From an uncultured Pseudomonadota bacterium (GTDB lineage Bacteria; Myxococcota_A; UBA796; SXON01): DNA of 62,562 nt. The DNA lies in assembly GCA_903921785.1 (NCBI GenBank), contig CAIXRH010000292.1:1-62562 (forward strand), read 5' to 3'. The notes beneath the pieces are model-generated. The model ran no database searches. It saw only the letters and a program-made list of their open reading frames with translations, and was not told the origin of the DNA. The stretch's first letter is position 1. Every line of letters starts with the position of its first letter. Below, one piece after another: positions 41,635 to 52,689 of this stretch. Position numbers and translations under genes: made by a program.

Positions 41635-42827
41635 GCGACGGCACTCACGTCCGGCCCATCCCGTCGGACCTGCTCACCCTGAACATCGGTCCGGCCCATC
41701 CGGCCACGCATGGCACGCTCCGCGTCCAGGTGCAGCTCGACGGCGAGACCATCCGCAACGCCGCCTGCGAGATCGGCTACCTGCACCGCGGGTTTGAGAA
41801 GCAGTGCGAGACCGTGTATTACCAGTTCGTGATTCCCTATGCGGAACGCCTGAACTACATGGGCCCGGTCAACAACTCCAACGCGTGGTGCTACGCGATG
41901 GAGCAGTTCCTCGGCATCGAGGCGCCCGCCCGCGCGCAGGCGCTCCGCGTCATCACCAGCGAGCTCGGCCGGATCATCGACCACGCGGTGTGCATCGGCA
42001 CCAACCTGGTCGACCTCGGGGCGCTCACCAACTTCTGGTACATGTTCAACTACCGGGAGAAGGTCTACGACCTCTACGAGGAGCTGTGCGGCGCCCGTAT
42101 GATGGTGAACTATCCTCGGATCGGCGGCGTTTCTCTCGACGCGCCGGATGACTGGCTGGAGAAGTGCCTCCGGCTGGTGGACGAGATGGGCGAGGCGGTC
42201 TCCGAGGTGCAGGCGCTCATCTCGCGCAACCGCATCTTCATGGACCGTACGGTCGGCGCAGGCACGATCACCAAGGAGCTCGCCATCTCCCATGGCGTCA
42301 CGGGTCCGTGCCTCCGGGCGGCGGGAATCGGGTACGACGTGCGCAAGGCCCAGCCCTACTGGGGCTACGAAAAGTACCAGTTCGAGGTGCCGGTCGCCGA
42401 CGGCGGGGACACCTACGATCGCACCATCGTGCGCTTCCAGGAGATGTACGAGTCCTGCAAGATCATCCGGCAGGCCATCGCGAGCATCCCCGGCGGCCCG
42501 GTCCTCGCGAGCGACCACCTGGTGGTCCTGCCCGAGAAGGACAAGGTCTACAACACGATGGAAGGGCTCATCAACCACTTCAAGCTGGTGATGCACGGCA
42601 TCCAGCCCCCGAAGGGCGAGCTCTACAGCGCCACCGAGGGCGGCAACGGCGAGCTCGGCTTCTACATCGTCTCCGACGGCTCTGCGAAGCCCTGGCGCGT
42701 GCGCATCCGCCCGCCCTGCTTCGCGAACTTCAGCGTCTTCCCGAAGATCATCAAGGGCAAGATGGTGTCCGACGCCATCGCCGCCCTCGGCTCCATCAAC
42801 ATCATCGCCGGCGAGTTGGACCGATGA
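41631..42827 (+). CDS. nuoD: NADH-quinone oxidoreductase subunit D
   Basis: A 398-residue subunit that lines the quinone-binding cavity with NuoB. The signatures are NIGPAHPATHGTLRVQVQLD, EIGYLHRGFEK, NYMGPVNN, MFNYREKVYDLYE and the C-terminal ending SINIIAGELDR. The quinone-site His residues of PAHPATHG are present. Coupled by ATGA to both neighbours. Confidence 0.97.
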   Translation: MSDGTHVRPIPSDLLTLNIGPAHPATHGTLRVQVQLDGETIRNAACEIGYLHRGFEKQCETVYYQFVIPYAERLNYMGPVNNSNAWCYAMEQFLGIEAPARAQALRVITSELGRIIDHAVCIGTNLVDLGALTNFWYMFNYREKVYDLYEELCGARMMVNYPRIGGVSLDAPDDWLEKCLRLVDEMGEAVSEVQALISRNRIFMDRTVGAGTITKELAISHGVTGPCLRAAGIGYDVRKAQPYWGYEKYQFEVPVADGGDTYDRTIVRFQEMYESCKIIRQAIASIPGGPVLASDHLVVLPEKDKVYNTMEGLINHFKLVMHGIQPPKGELYSATEGGNGELGFYIVSDGSAKPWRVRIRPPCFANFSVFPKIIKGKMVSDAIAALGSINIIAGELDR

Positions 42828-43368
42828 GCCACAGCGCCCCCACGGCGGCGTCGCGCGGTCCGCGCGAGTGGTCGCCTGAACAGCGCGCGGAGATCGACAA
42901 GATCCTCGCCCGCTACCCTACGAAGAAGGCGGCCGTCATGCCGCTGCTCTGGATGGCGCAAGACGCCTGGGAATGGATCGACCTCGACGTGATGCGGCTC
43001 ATCGCCTCGACGCTCGAGCTGCCTCCCAGCCACGTCCACGCGGTCGCTTCGTTCTACACGATGTTCAAGAAGGCGCCGACCAACCGGTACTTCATCCAGG
43101 TGTGCCACACCCTGAGCTGCGCGCTCGTGGGCGCGGACAAGCTGGTGGAGCACATCGAGCGCCGCCTCGAGGTCGACGAGCACGGAAACAGCAAGGACGG
43201 CTTGTTCACCGTCCTGCGCGTGGAGTGCCTCGCGAGCTGTGGATCCGCGCCGATGGCGCAGATCAACGAGCACTACTACGAGCGGCTCTCCCCTGAGATC
43301 GTCGACCAGGTGATCGACGCCCTGCGTGCCGGCAAGCACATCCCCGAGCCCCGTCCGGAGGCGGATCA

Positions 43369-43390
<22 letters not shown>
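42824..43390 (+). CDS. nuoE: NADH-quinone oxidoreductase subunit E
   Basis: A 188-residue thioredoxin-fold subunit with the 2Fe-2S cluster N1a. The four ligands appear as CHTLSC and CLASC, and VASFYTMFKKAPTNRY is typical. The last 22 bases overlap nuoF in another frame, an unusually long overlap in an operon that otherwise uses 1-10 bases. Confidence 0.95.
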
Positions 43391-44648
<1,258 letters not shown>

Positions 44649-44649
<1 letters not shown>

Positions 44650-46205
44650 TGCCGAAGGTCAAGGTCAACGACGTCGAGGTCGAGGTCCCGGCCGGGGCCA
44701 ACATGATCGAGGCCGCGAAGCTCGCGGGCGTCGAGATTCCCCACTACTGCTACCACCCGAACCTCAGCGTGGCGGGCAACTGCCGCATGTGCATGTGCGA
44801 GACGGAGACCCCCCGTGGGCCCGTCCTCGAGATCGCGTGCAACATGCAGGCGCGGGAGGGGCTGGTGATCCGCACCGACACCGACAAGGTGAAGGCGGTC
44901 CGCACGTCGGTGATGGAGTTCCTGCTGGTGAACCATCCGCTGGACTGCCCCATCTGCGACCAGTCGGGCGAATGTCGGCTCCAGGACTACTACATGGAGC
45001 ACGGCGCCTACGACAGCCGTGGCAATGAGCCCAAGGTGGGCAAGCACAAGCGCCAGGACATCGGTGAGCACATCGTGCTCGACGCGGAGCGGTGTGTGGA
45101 GTGCAGCCGTTGCGTCCGCTTCGGGGACGAGGTCACCAAGACCGGTGATCTCCGCCTGATGAACCGCGGCAATCACACCGAGATCGGGCTGTTCCCGGGC
45201 GCTCGCCTGGAGCACGACTACCAGGGCAACCTCGCGGACATCTGCCCCGTCGGTGCGCTCACCAACAAGGACTTCCGGTTCCAGCGCCGCGTCTGGTACC
45301 TCCGCGAGACGGAGAGCATCTGCACGGGCTGCGCGACCGGCTGCAACACCCGGGTCTGCCATCAGGAAGGCCAGGTGTTCCGCTACCTCCCTCGCCGCAA
45401 CGACGACGTGAACAAGAGCTGGATGTGCGATCCGGGCCGCGGCGGCCACGAGGTCATCTCCAGCCTGTCTCGCATCCTCCGCCCCCGGGTGGAAGGAAAG
45501 TCCGTCGACAACGCCACCGCCGAGCTCGCCAAGCGCATCCGTGCGGCGGGCAACGGCAAGGTGGGCTTCGTCCTCGGCACCCGTGCATCGCTGGAAGCGA
45601 ACTGGGCGCTCTTGCAGATGGTCAAGGCCAACTGCGCCGACGCCAAGGTCTTCTGGGTCTCGGGCGCGGACCAGGGCGCCATCGCCAAGGCCGACAACTT
45701 CCTGATGGACGCGGACAAGAACCCCAACACCGCGGGCGTGAAGATGCTCGCGGCGTGGGCCGGCAATGTTGGGGACGCCGCGGCGCTCCAGTCGGCGGAC
45801 CTCGGGCTGCTTGTCGTGCTCGAAGACGATGTCGTCACCCGCATGGGCGGCGCGATCACCGCCCCGATCGCGTACTTCGGCTGGGAGGAGAACCCGACGG
45901 CGGCGAAGGCCGCGGTGGTCATCCCGGTCGCGCACACCGTGGAGATGGACGCGACCTACGTGAACCGGCAGGGCCGGGTACAGCGCGCACGCCGCGCCAC
46001 CAACCCGCTCGGCGAGTCGGTGCCCGCCTACCAGGCGCTCGACAAGCTTGGCGCCGCCCTCGGGCGCGCCCCCGGCACGATGATGCCGGTCGCGACGTTC
46101 CTCGCGATGGCCCGCGCCGTCCCGCGCATGGCCGGCATGGACTACAAGGGCCTCGGCATGAGCGGCAAGGTGCTCGCGCCCGAAGCCGTGGCGGAGGCCA
46201 AATGA
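44649..46205 (+). CDS. nuoG: NADH-quinone oxidoreductase subunit G (short form)
   Basis: A 518-residue iron-sulfur subunit. The N-terminal 2Fe-2S ligands are in YCYHP, GNCRMCMCE and IACNM. DCPICDQSGECRLQD carries N5/N4-type ligands, and RCVECSRCVRF and ICPVGALT follow. A further site, CTGCATGC with MCDPGRGG, corresponds to the N7-type cluster next to the molybdopterin-oxidoreductase-like domain. It is much shorter than the E. coli subunit (about 900 residues), because the C-terminal domain is reduced. Confidence 0.95.
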
Positions 46206-47638
46206 GCGAATTCTGGGACAGCTGGGGCGGCTGGATCGTCGTCCTGTTGCGCTGCGTGTTCTCCGTGGCGTTCGTCATGCAGATCGTGCCGGTGCTCATC
46301 TGGGGTGAGCGGAAGGGCGCGGCCTACGTCCAGGACCGTCCGGGTCCCAACCGGGCCCCGGTCGACATCCCCAACCCGCTCGACATCCCGCGCCTGCTCG
46401 GCGACGTGCTCGCGGGCCGTCCCCTGAAGTACAAGCCGGTGGTCTCGCTGCGCGCGGCGGGCCTCGTCCACACGCTCAACGACGTGGTGAAGCTCGCCTT
46501 CAAGGAGGACATCACCCCGAATCACGTCGAGAAGTTCTACTGGACGATCGCGCCGGTCATCGCGATGACCATCGCCCTCTGCACCTTCTCGGTGGTTCCG
46601 TTCGGCGACACGCTGCTCGGCTACAAGCTGCAGGTCAGCGACATGGACGGCGGCCTGCTGTTCGTGCTCGCGATGACGTCCCTGGGCGTCTACGGGATCA
46701 TGCTCGCAGGCTGGGCGTCGAACAACAAGTTCTCGCTGCTCGGCGGCCTCCGCTCCAGCGCCCAGATGGTCAGCTACGAGCTGGCGATGGGTCTCTCCGC
46801 GGTGGTGGTCTTCCTCCAGGCCGGCTCGGTGTCGCTCTCCGACATCGCCGCCATGCAGGCCCAGCCGCTCGACATCCTCGGCGTCGTGCAGATCCCGGCC
46901 CTCAACTGGACGGTGTTCTCTCCCTTCGGCTTCCTGGCCTTCGTGCTCTTCTTCGTGAGCGCGTTCGCCGAGACCAACCGCACGCCGTTCGACCTGCCGG
47001 AAGGCGAGGCTGAGCTCGTCGGCGGGTACCATACCGAGTACTCGAGCTTCCGTTTCGCGCTGTTCTTCATGGCCGAATACGCGAACATGGTGGTGGCCTC
47101 CTCGGTAACGGCCACGCTGTTCTTCGGCGGGTACGACGTGCCCTTCCTCAGCGGCGAGACCATCCGCGCCAACGCGGACCTCATCCTCGGCGTGCTCGGC
47201 GTCGCGGGGATCCCGGCGTTCCTCACCTTCGCGGTGATCGCCTGGAAGCGGCAGGGCCGTCCGTTCTACGCGGCCATCCCCAAGGACGATCCTCGGCAGA
47301 ACGAGCCGAAGTTCTTCACGGCGGTGTGGCTCGGCGCCGCCGGCGCCCACGCCGCGCTCGCCGCGGTCGGGTTCATGGGCGGGCTCACGGCCCTCTCCAC
47401 CTGGGCGGAGATGCCGGCCCTTGGCGGCGACCTGCTGGCCCTGGTGCTGCACGTCACCTGTCTCATCGTGAAAGTGCTCATGTTCTGCTGGGTCTTCATC
47501 TGGGTCCGGTGGACGCTCCCGCGCTTCCGCTACGACCAGCTGATGAACCTCGGTTGGCGGTACATGCTGCCCACCGCGTTGGTCAACGTGTTCCTTGCCG
47601 CGGGGTGGATCATCGTCCGCCACGAACTCTTCGCCTAG
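46202..47638 (+). CDS. nuoH: NADH-quinone oxidoreductase subunit H
   Basis: A 478-residue membrane subunit at the quinone-tunnel entrance. WGERKGAAYVQDRPGPNRA and FFVSAFAETNRTPFDLPEGE, followed by ELVGGYHTEYSS, are the hallmark cytoplasmic loops. It is longer than most NuoH proteins (about 320-430), with extra sequence around residues 60-105 and an added C-terminal membrane region. ATGA overlap with nuoG. Confidence 0.95.
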   Translation: MSEFWDSWGGWIVVLLRCVFSVAFVMQIVPVLIWGERKGAAYVQDRPGPNRAPVDIPNPLDIPRLLGDVLAGRPLKYKPVVSLRAAGLVHTLNDVVKLAFKEDITPNHVEKFYWTIAPVIAMTIALCTFSVVPFGDTLLGYKLQVSDMDGGLLFVLAMTSLGVYGIMLAGWASNNKFSLLGGLRSSAQMVSYELAMGLSAVVVFLQAGSVSLSDIAAMQAQPLDILGVVQIPALNWTVFSPFGFLAFVLFFVSAFAETNRTPFDLPEGEAELVGGYHTEYSSFRFALFFMAEYANMVVASSVTATLFFGGYDVPFLSGETIRANADLILGVLGVAGIPAFLTFAVIAWKRQGRPFYAAIPKDDPRQNEPKFFTAVWLGAAGAHAALAAVGFMGGLTALSTWAEMPALGGDLLALVLHVTCLIVKVLMFCWVFIWVRWTLPRFRYDQLMNLGWRYMLPTALVNVFLAAGWIIVRHELFA

Positions 47639-47650
47639 GAGATCGGTCGA

Positions 47651-48217
47651 ATGGCGCTCCCGAAGCCCGACAAGAAGCTGACCTTCTCCGAGTCGTCCTA
47701 CCTCATCGAGGTGGTCAAGGGCATGGCCCTGACCATGGGCCACGTCATCAAGAACATCCTCGACCAGGATCGGTTCCGCTGCGTGGAGTACCCGGACGTC
47801 CGCAAGGAGATGGCGCCGCGCTACCGCGGTGCGCACCGGCTGATGGTGCGTCCAGATGGCAAGGTGAAGTGTGTGGCGTGCATGTGCTGCCCCACCGTCT
47901 GCCCGGCCAAGTGCATCAACATCGTGGCCGCCGAGGACCCGAACGACCCGGCGGAGAAGTTCCCGCTCTCGTTCGACATCGACATGCTGCGGTGCATCTT
48001 CTGCGGCTTCTGCGTGGAAGCCTGCCCCAAGGACGCGATCCGGATGGACACCCGGATCTACGAAATCAACGCCTACAACCGCCAGGACATGATCCACAGC
48101 AAGACCTACATGGTCAACCTGATGGATGGGCAGAAGCCCGAGGCGCGACACGCGTACCGGGACAGCAGCGCTTCTGCGCCGGCTGGCTACTCCTCCGACG
48201 AACCGCCGGTCGCTTGA
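47651..48217 (+). CDS. nuoI: NADH-quinone oxidoreductase subunit I
   Basis: A 188-residue ferredoxin-like subunit with two 4Fe-4S clusters (N6a and N6b). The ligand motifs are CVACMCCPTVCPAKC and CIFCGFCVEACPKDA. It links NuoG to NuoB in the electron path. The C-terminal 30 residues, Ala/Ser/Pro-rich, are beyond the conserved fold. It begins 12 bases after nuoH and is followed by a 39-base gap to nuoJ. Confidence 0.96.
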   Translation: MALPKPDKKLTFSESSYLIEVVKGMALTMGHVIKNILDQDRFRCVEYPDVRKEMAPRYRGAHRLMVRPDGKVKCVACMCCPTVCPAKCINIVAAEDPNDPAEKFPLSFDIDMLRCIFCGFCVEACPKDAIRMDTRIYEINAYNRQDMIHSKTYMVNLMDGQKPEARHAYRDSSASAPAGYSSDEPPVA

Positions 48218-48256
48218 CCGGCCCCGAATGACCTCCCCACCCGAAGGACGTCCACG

Positions 48257-48757
48257 ATGACGGAATCGGTGCTCTTCTACCTCTTCAGCCTTCTCGCGGT
48301 CATCGCGGGCGTCAGCGTGATCACGCAGCGCTCTCCGATCGCGAGCGCGTTGTCGTTGGTTGTGTGTTTCTTCGCGCTCGCCGCCGACTACGTGATGCTT
48401 GACGCTCACTTCGTCGCCGTCGTGCAGGTGCTCGTGTACGCGGGCGCCATCATGGTGCTGTTCATCTTCGTGATCATGCTGCTCAACATCCGCGAGCCGA
48501 GCCCGGGCTTCACCCCGCTCTCTCCGCGCGGCATGTTCGGCATGGGCGCGGCGGGGCTGCTCGGCGTGGCCATCATCGCCATGCTCGACGGCCTGGTGCA
48601 CGCGCCGATGGCCACCCTCCCCGAGGGATACGGCAGGATCGCCGAGGTCGGGAAGGTCCTGTTCCAGGGCGCGTACCTCCTCCCCTTCGAGGCGGTCTCG
48701 CTGTTGCTCACCGTCGGGATGATCGGCGCGGTCGTCCTCGCCAAGCGGGAGGTCTGA
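48257..48757 (+). CDS. nuoJ: NADH-quinone oxidoreductase subunit J
   Basis: A 166-residue membrane subunit with five predicted helices. [22 protein letters not shown] (the third-helix region, listed here by its ends) and [20 protein letters not shown] are characteristic, the latter containing the pi-bulge helix. It helps transmit quinone chemistry to the proton pumps. Its TGA overlaps the nuoK ATG. Confidence 0.95.
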   Translation: MTESVLFYLFSLLAVIAGVSVITQRSPIASALSLVVCFFALAADYVMLDAHFVAVVQVLVYAGAIMVLFIFVIMLLNIREPSPGFTPLSPRGMFGMGAAGLLGVAIIAMLDGLVHAPMATLPEGYGRIAEVGKVLFQGAYLLPFEAVSLLLTVGMIGAVVLAKREV

Positions 48758-49065
48758 TGGAAACCGTCGGTCTCGCCCCCGTCCTGGCGCTCAGCGGCGT
48801 GTTGTTCACGCTGGGCGTCGTCGGGGTGCTCACCCGGAAGAACGCGCTCATCGTGTTCATGAGCGTGGAGCTCATGCTCAACGCGGTGAACCTGGCCTTC
48901 GTCGGGTTCTCCCGGCAGAACGCCGCCCTCGACGGGCAGGTGTTCGCCGTGTTCGTGATGGCCGTCGCCGCCGCCGAAGCGGCGGTGGGCCTCGCCCTGG
49001 TCATCCTCCTCTTCCGCAACCGGGTGACCGTGCAGCTCGATGACCTCGACCGGATGGGGGGCTGA
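48757..49065 (+). CDS. nuoK: NADH-quinone oxidoreductase subunit K
   Basis: A 102-residue, three-helix membrane subunit. The conserved Glu residues of proton transfer are in [15 protein letters not shown] and [12 protein letters not shown]. The standard length is about 100. Overlaps both neighbours by one base. Confidence 0.96.
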   Translation: METVGLAPVLALSGVLFTLGVVGVLTRKNALIVFMSVELMLNAVNLAFVGFSRQNAALDGQVFAVFVMAVAAAEAAVGLALVILLFRNRVTVQLDDLDRMGG

Positions 49066-51122
49066 TGGACTCCCTGCTCATCTCCCTGGTTCCCGCGTTC
49101 CCCCTCTTCGGGGCGATCCTCAACGGGCTCCTGCTCCAGAAGCGGGCCTCGCGGGTCGTGGCCGGCTCGATCGCCACGTTGATGGTGGCGCTCTCGGCCG
49201 CGCTCTCCTTCCTCTTCCTCACCCAGCTCCTGGGCGGCGCCGCTCCGGGTGAAGCCCACCTGTGGACCTGGATGTCGGCGGGGCCGTTCACGGCGGACGT
49301 CGCGTTCCGTGTGGATCAGCTCACTGCCACGATGATGTGCGTCATCACCGGCATCGGCTCGCTCATCCACCTGTACTCCATCGGGTACATGGACGACGAG
49401 AAGGACAAGGACTCGGTCTGGCGGTTCTTCGCCTACCTCAACCTGTTCATCTTCGCGATGTTGCTGCTCGTCATGGGCGACAACTTCGTGCTCATGTTCG
49501 TGGGCTGGGAAGGCGTGGGCCTCTGCTCCTACCTGCTCATCGGGTTCTGGTACGAGAACAACGACTACGCGAGCGCCGGCAAGAAGGCGTTCATCACCAA
49601 CCGCGTGGGCGACTTCAGCTTCATCACCGGGCTGTTCCTCCTCTTCTGGACCCTCAACGGTCACGTCGAGGCGGGCCTCAACCCGATGCGCTTCGCGGAC
49701 CTCGCCGAGATCATCGGGAAGGACCCCGCGCTCGTCGGTGGGCTCGGTGGCGCGGTGGTCACGGCGGTGTGCTTGCTCTTCTTCGGCGGCGCCACGGGCA
49801 AGAGCGCGCAGATTCCGTTGTACGTCTGGCTCCCGGACGCGATGGCCGGCCCGACCCCGGTGTCCGCGCTCATCCACGCGGCCACGATGGTCACCTCCGG
49901 CGTCTACATGATCTGCCGGCTCAACTTCCTCTTCGTGCTGGCGCCCGCCGCGATGGCCACCATCGCCACCGTCGGCGCGCTCACCGCCTTCGTCGCCGCG
50001 ACGATCGCGATGACCCAGAACGACATCAAGAAGGTGCTGGCCTACTCCACGGTCTCCCAGCTCGGGTTCATGTTCCTCGGCGTCGGTGTCGGCGGCTTCG
50101 TGGCGGGCTTCTTCCACGTCGTCACCCACGCCTTCTTCAAGGCGCTCATGTTCCTCGGCTCCGGCTCCATCATCCACGCCCTGCACCACGAGCAGGACAT
50201 GCGGAAGATGGGCGGCCTGAGCAAACACATGAAGCTCACCTTCTTCACGTTCTTGATGGGCTACCTCGCCATCATCGGCGTGCCCGGGTTCTCCGGCTTC
50301 TTCTCGAAGGACGAGATTCTCTGGCTCACCTGGGACTCGCCGATGTTCGCGAGCCTGCCGCTCGGCGCGGTGATGCCGAAGGTGCTCTGGGCCCTCGCCA
50401 CCTGCACCGCGCTCCTCACCGCGTTCTACATGAGCCGGTTGATGTTCATGACCTTCGCGGGGACCTACCGCGGCGGTCAGGCGGACGCCCACGGCCACGA
50501 CGCCCACGGCCACGCGGCGCACGGCCACGACGCCCACGGTCACGACGCGCACGGTCACGGCCACACCCCGCACGAGTCGCCGATGGTGCTCGTGCTCCCG
50601 CTGGCGGTGCTCGCGTTCCTGTCGGTCATCGGCGGCGCGTTCAACCTGCCGCACTGGCTCCCGGGCGCGAACGGTCTCCACCACTTCATGGAGCCCGTGT
50701 TCGAGTACGGCAAGGTGGAGTTCCCGGAAGGGGGCGCCATGGAGTACGTGCTGATGGTGGTGACCCTCGTGGGGATCGCCGCCAGCGTCGGCACGGCGTG
50801 GCTCTTCTACGTGAAGGACCCGGCGCGGCCGAAGGCCATCGCCGACAAGTTCAAGGCCCTGTACGAGGGCAGCCTCAACAAGTGGTACGTGGATGAGCTG
50901 TATGAGCTCGTCCTCCTTACGCCGATCGTCACCGTGTCGCGGCAGGTGCTCTGGGCCATCGTGGATGCCCAGATCATCGACGGGCTGGTGAACGGGGCCG
51001 CCTCCGCGGCGCAGTCCGCCGGACGGTTCCACGGGCGCATCGGCAACGGGAAGGTCCAGGCCTACGCCATCTCCATCGCGGCCGGCGCCGCGATCCTCGC
51101 CACCGCCTACGCAATCGGGTGA
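49065..51122 (+). CDS. nuoL: NADH-quinone oxidoreductase subunit L
   Basis: A 685-residue antiporter-like proton pump at the distal end of the membrane arm. FVGWEGVGLCSYLLIGFW, ATGKSAQIPLYVWLPDAM and AGPTPVSALIHAATMVTSGV are diagnostic, and the discontinuous-helix Lys/His residues are present. A loop at residues 474-505 contains 12 histidines in Asp-Ala-His-Gly-His repeats before PHESP. The long lateral helix and a final membrane helix follow. Similar His-rich loops occur in other NuoL proteins. Confidence 0.97.
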   Translation: MDSLLISLVPAFPLFGAILNGLLLQKRASRVVAGSIATLMVALSAALSFLFLTQLLGGAAPGEAHLWTWMSAGPFTADVAFRVDQLTATMMCVITGIGSLIHLYSIGYMDDEKDKDSVWRFFAYLNLFIFAMLLLVMGDNFVLMFVGWEGVGLCSYLLIGFWYENNDYASAGKKAFITNRVGDFSFITGLFLLFWTLNGHVEAGLNPMRFADLAEIIGKDPALVGGLGGAVVTAVCLLFFGGATGKSAQIPLYVWLPDAMAGPTPVSALIHAATMVTSGVYMICRLNFLFVLAPAAMATIATVGALTAFVAATIAMTQNDIKKVLAYSTVSQLGFMFLGVGVGGFVAGFFHVVTHAFFKALMFLGSGSIIHALHHEQDMRKMGGLSKHMKLTFFTFLMGYLAIIGVPGFSGFFSKDEILWLTWDSPMFASLPLGAVMPKVLWALATCTALLTAFYMSRLMFMTFAGTYRGGQADAHGHDAHGHAAHGHDAHGHDAHGHGHTPHESPMVLVLPLAVLAFLSVIGGAFNLPHWLPGANGLHHFMEPVFEYGKVEFPEGGAMEYVLMVVTLVGIAASVGTAWLFYVKDPARPKAIADKFKALYEGSLNKWYVDELYELVLLTPIVTVSRQVLWAIVDAQIIDGLVNGAASAAQSAGRFHGRIGNGKVQAYAISIAAGAAILATAYAIG

Positions 51123-51126
51123 GCTG

Positions 51127-52689
51127 ATGCCGCTGCTTTCGCTCGTCACCCTCCTCCCGATCGCGCTGGGCCTCCTGGTCGCGGCCGCGCCGAAGAGCGC
51201 GTCCAAGGTCATGGCCCTCGGAGCGTCGGTGCTGGTGTTCTTCGCCTCCGTGCCGCTCTGGTTCGGCTACAAGCTCCCCGAGGCCGGCCAGCCGGCGCCC
51301 GACGTGTACCAGTTCGTCGAGGACGTCGTCTGCCTGCCCCAATGGGGCGTGCACTACCACCTCGGGATCGACGGGGTGAGCCTCCTGCTCATCCTGCTCA
51401 CCACGATCCTCACCCCGCTCATCCTCCTCGCTGGATTCAGCGGCGTAGAGAAGGACTACCGGGGCTACGCGGCGCTGATGCTGGTGCTCGAAGGCGCCAT
51501 GATCGGCACCTTCGTCGCGCTGGACACCTTCGTGTTCTACGTCTTCTGGGAGCTGGTGCTCCTGCCGATGTACTTCCTCATCGGCATCTGGGGCGGCGAG
51601 CGGCGCATCTACGCCGCGGTGAAGCTGTTCATCTACACGGTGGCCGGCTCGCTGTTCATGCTGGTCGCGCTCATCGGGCTCTACGCGGCCTACCACCAGC
51701 AGTACGGCGCCTGGTCCACCGACCTCGCCGACCTCCTCACCGTCACGCTCACCCCGGCCACCCAGAAGTGGATGTTCGCCTGCCTCGCGCTGGCGTTCGC
51801 CATCAAGGTGCCGATGTTCCCGCTCCACACCTGGTTGCCCGACGCCCACGTTGAGGCGCCCACGGGCGGCTCGGTCGTACTGGCCGGCGTGATGCTGAAG
51901 ATGGGCACCTACGGCTTCTACCGGTTCGCGATGCCGCTGTTCCCGGACGCGGTCACCGCGTACGGGCCGTTCCTCATCGGGCTCGCGGTGGTCGGCATCG
52001 TGTACGGTGCGCTGGTCGCGCTGGTGCAGGACGATGTGAAGAAGCTCGTCGCCTACAGCTCGGTGAGCCACCTCGGGTACGTGATGCTCGGGCTCTTCGC
52101 GCTCAACGCCCCGGGCGTGAGCGGCGGCATCTACCAGATGCTCAACCACGGCGTCTCCACCGGCGCGCTGTTCTTCCTCGTCGGCGTCCTCTACGAGCGG
52201 CGCCACACGCGGAAGATCGCCGACTACGGGGGCCTCACCAAGGTGGTGCCCAAGTTCGCGCTCATCTTCATGATCATCACCTTCAGCTCGATCGGCCTCC
52301 CGGGGCTCAACGGGTTCGTCGGAGAGTTCATGATCCTCCTCGGCGGCTTCCAGTTCGCCCGGTTCCCCACGATCATCGCCGCAAGCGGGGTCATCTTCGG
52401 CGCCGCCTACATGCTCTGGTGCTTCCAGCGCATGATGTTCGGCCCGCTGCAGAACGCCGCCAACAAGGACCTCAAGGATGTCAACGGGCGCGAGCTCGCG
52501 TACCTGATGCCCCTGGTGATCCTCGCTTTCGTCATGGGGCTGTTCCCCCAGACCTTCCTCTCGCGCATCGAGCCCTCGGTCAACGAGTTCGTCGCGCGGA
52601 TGGAGGAGCACTTCGACGGCAGCCCCTACTGCCCCTGCAACTGCCACGATTCGTGCCCGCCCGAGATGGCCGCTCGGGGAGGTGAGTGA
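51127..52689 (+). CDS. nuoM: NADH-quinone oxidoreductase subunit M
   Basis: A 520-residue antiporter-like proton pump. FYVFWELVLLPMYFLIGIWG, KVPMFPLHTWLPDAHVEAP and VAYSSVSHLGYVMLG are family hallmarks. The C-terminus departs from the family. After the last helix it ends in a hydrophilic tail with Cys502, Cys504, Cys506, His507 and Cys510 (YCPCNCHDSC), which looks like a metal site. It starts four bases after nuoL. Confidence 0.96.
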   Translation: MPLLSLVTLLPIALGLLVAAAPKSASKVMALGASVLVFFASVPLWFGYKLPEAGQPAPDVYQFVEDVVCLPQWGVHYHLGIDGVSLLLILLTTILTPLILLAGFSGVEKDYRGYAALMLVLEGAMIGTFVALDTFVFYVFWELVLLPMYFLIGIWGGERRIYAAVKLFIYTVAGSLFMLVALIGLYAAYHQQYGAWSTDLADLLTVTLTPATQKWMFACLALAFAIKVPMFPLHTWLPDAHVEAPTGGSVVLAGVMLKMGTYGFYRFAMPLFPDAVTAYGPFLIGLAVVGIVYGALVALVQDDVKKLVAYSSVSHLGYVMLGLFALNAPGVSGGIYQMLNHGVSTGALFFLVGVLYERRHTRKIADYGGLTKVVPKFALIFMIITFSSIGLPGLNGFVGEFMILLGGFQFARFPTIIAASGVIFGAAYMLWCFQRMMFGPLQNAANKDLKDVNGRELAYLMPLVILAFVMGLFPQTFLSRIEPSVNEFVARMEEHFDGSPYCPCNCHDSCPPEMAARGGE

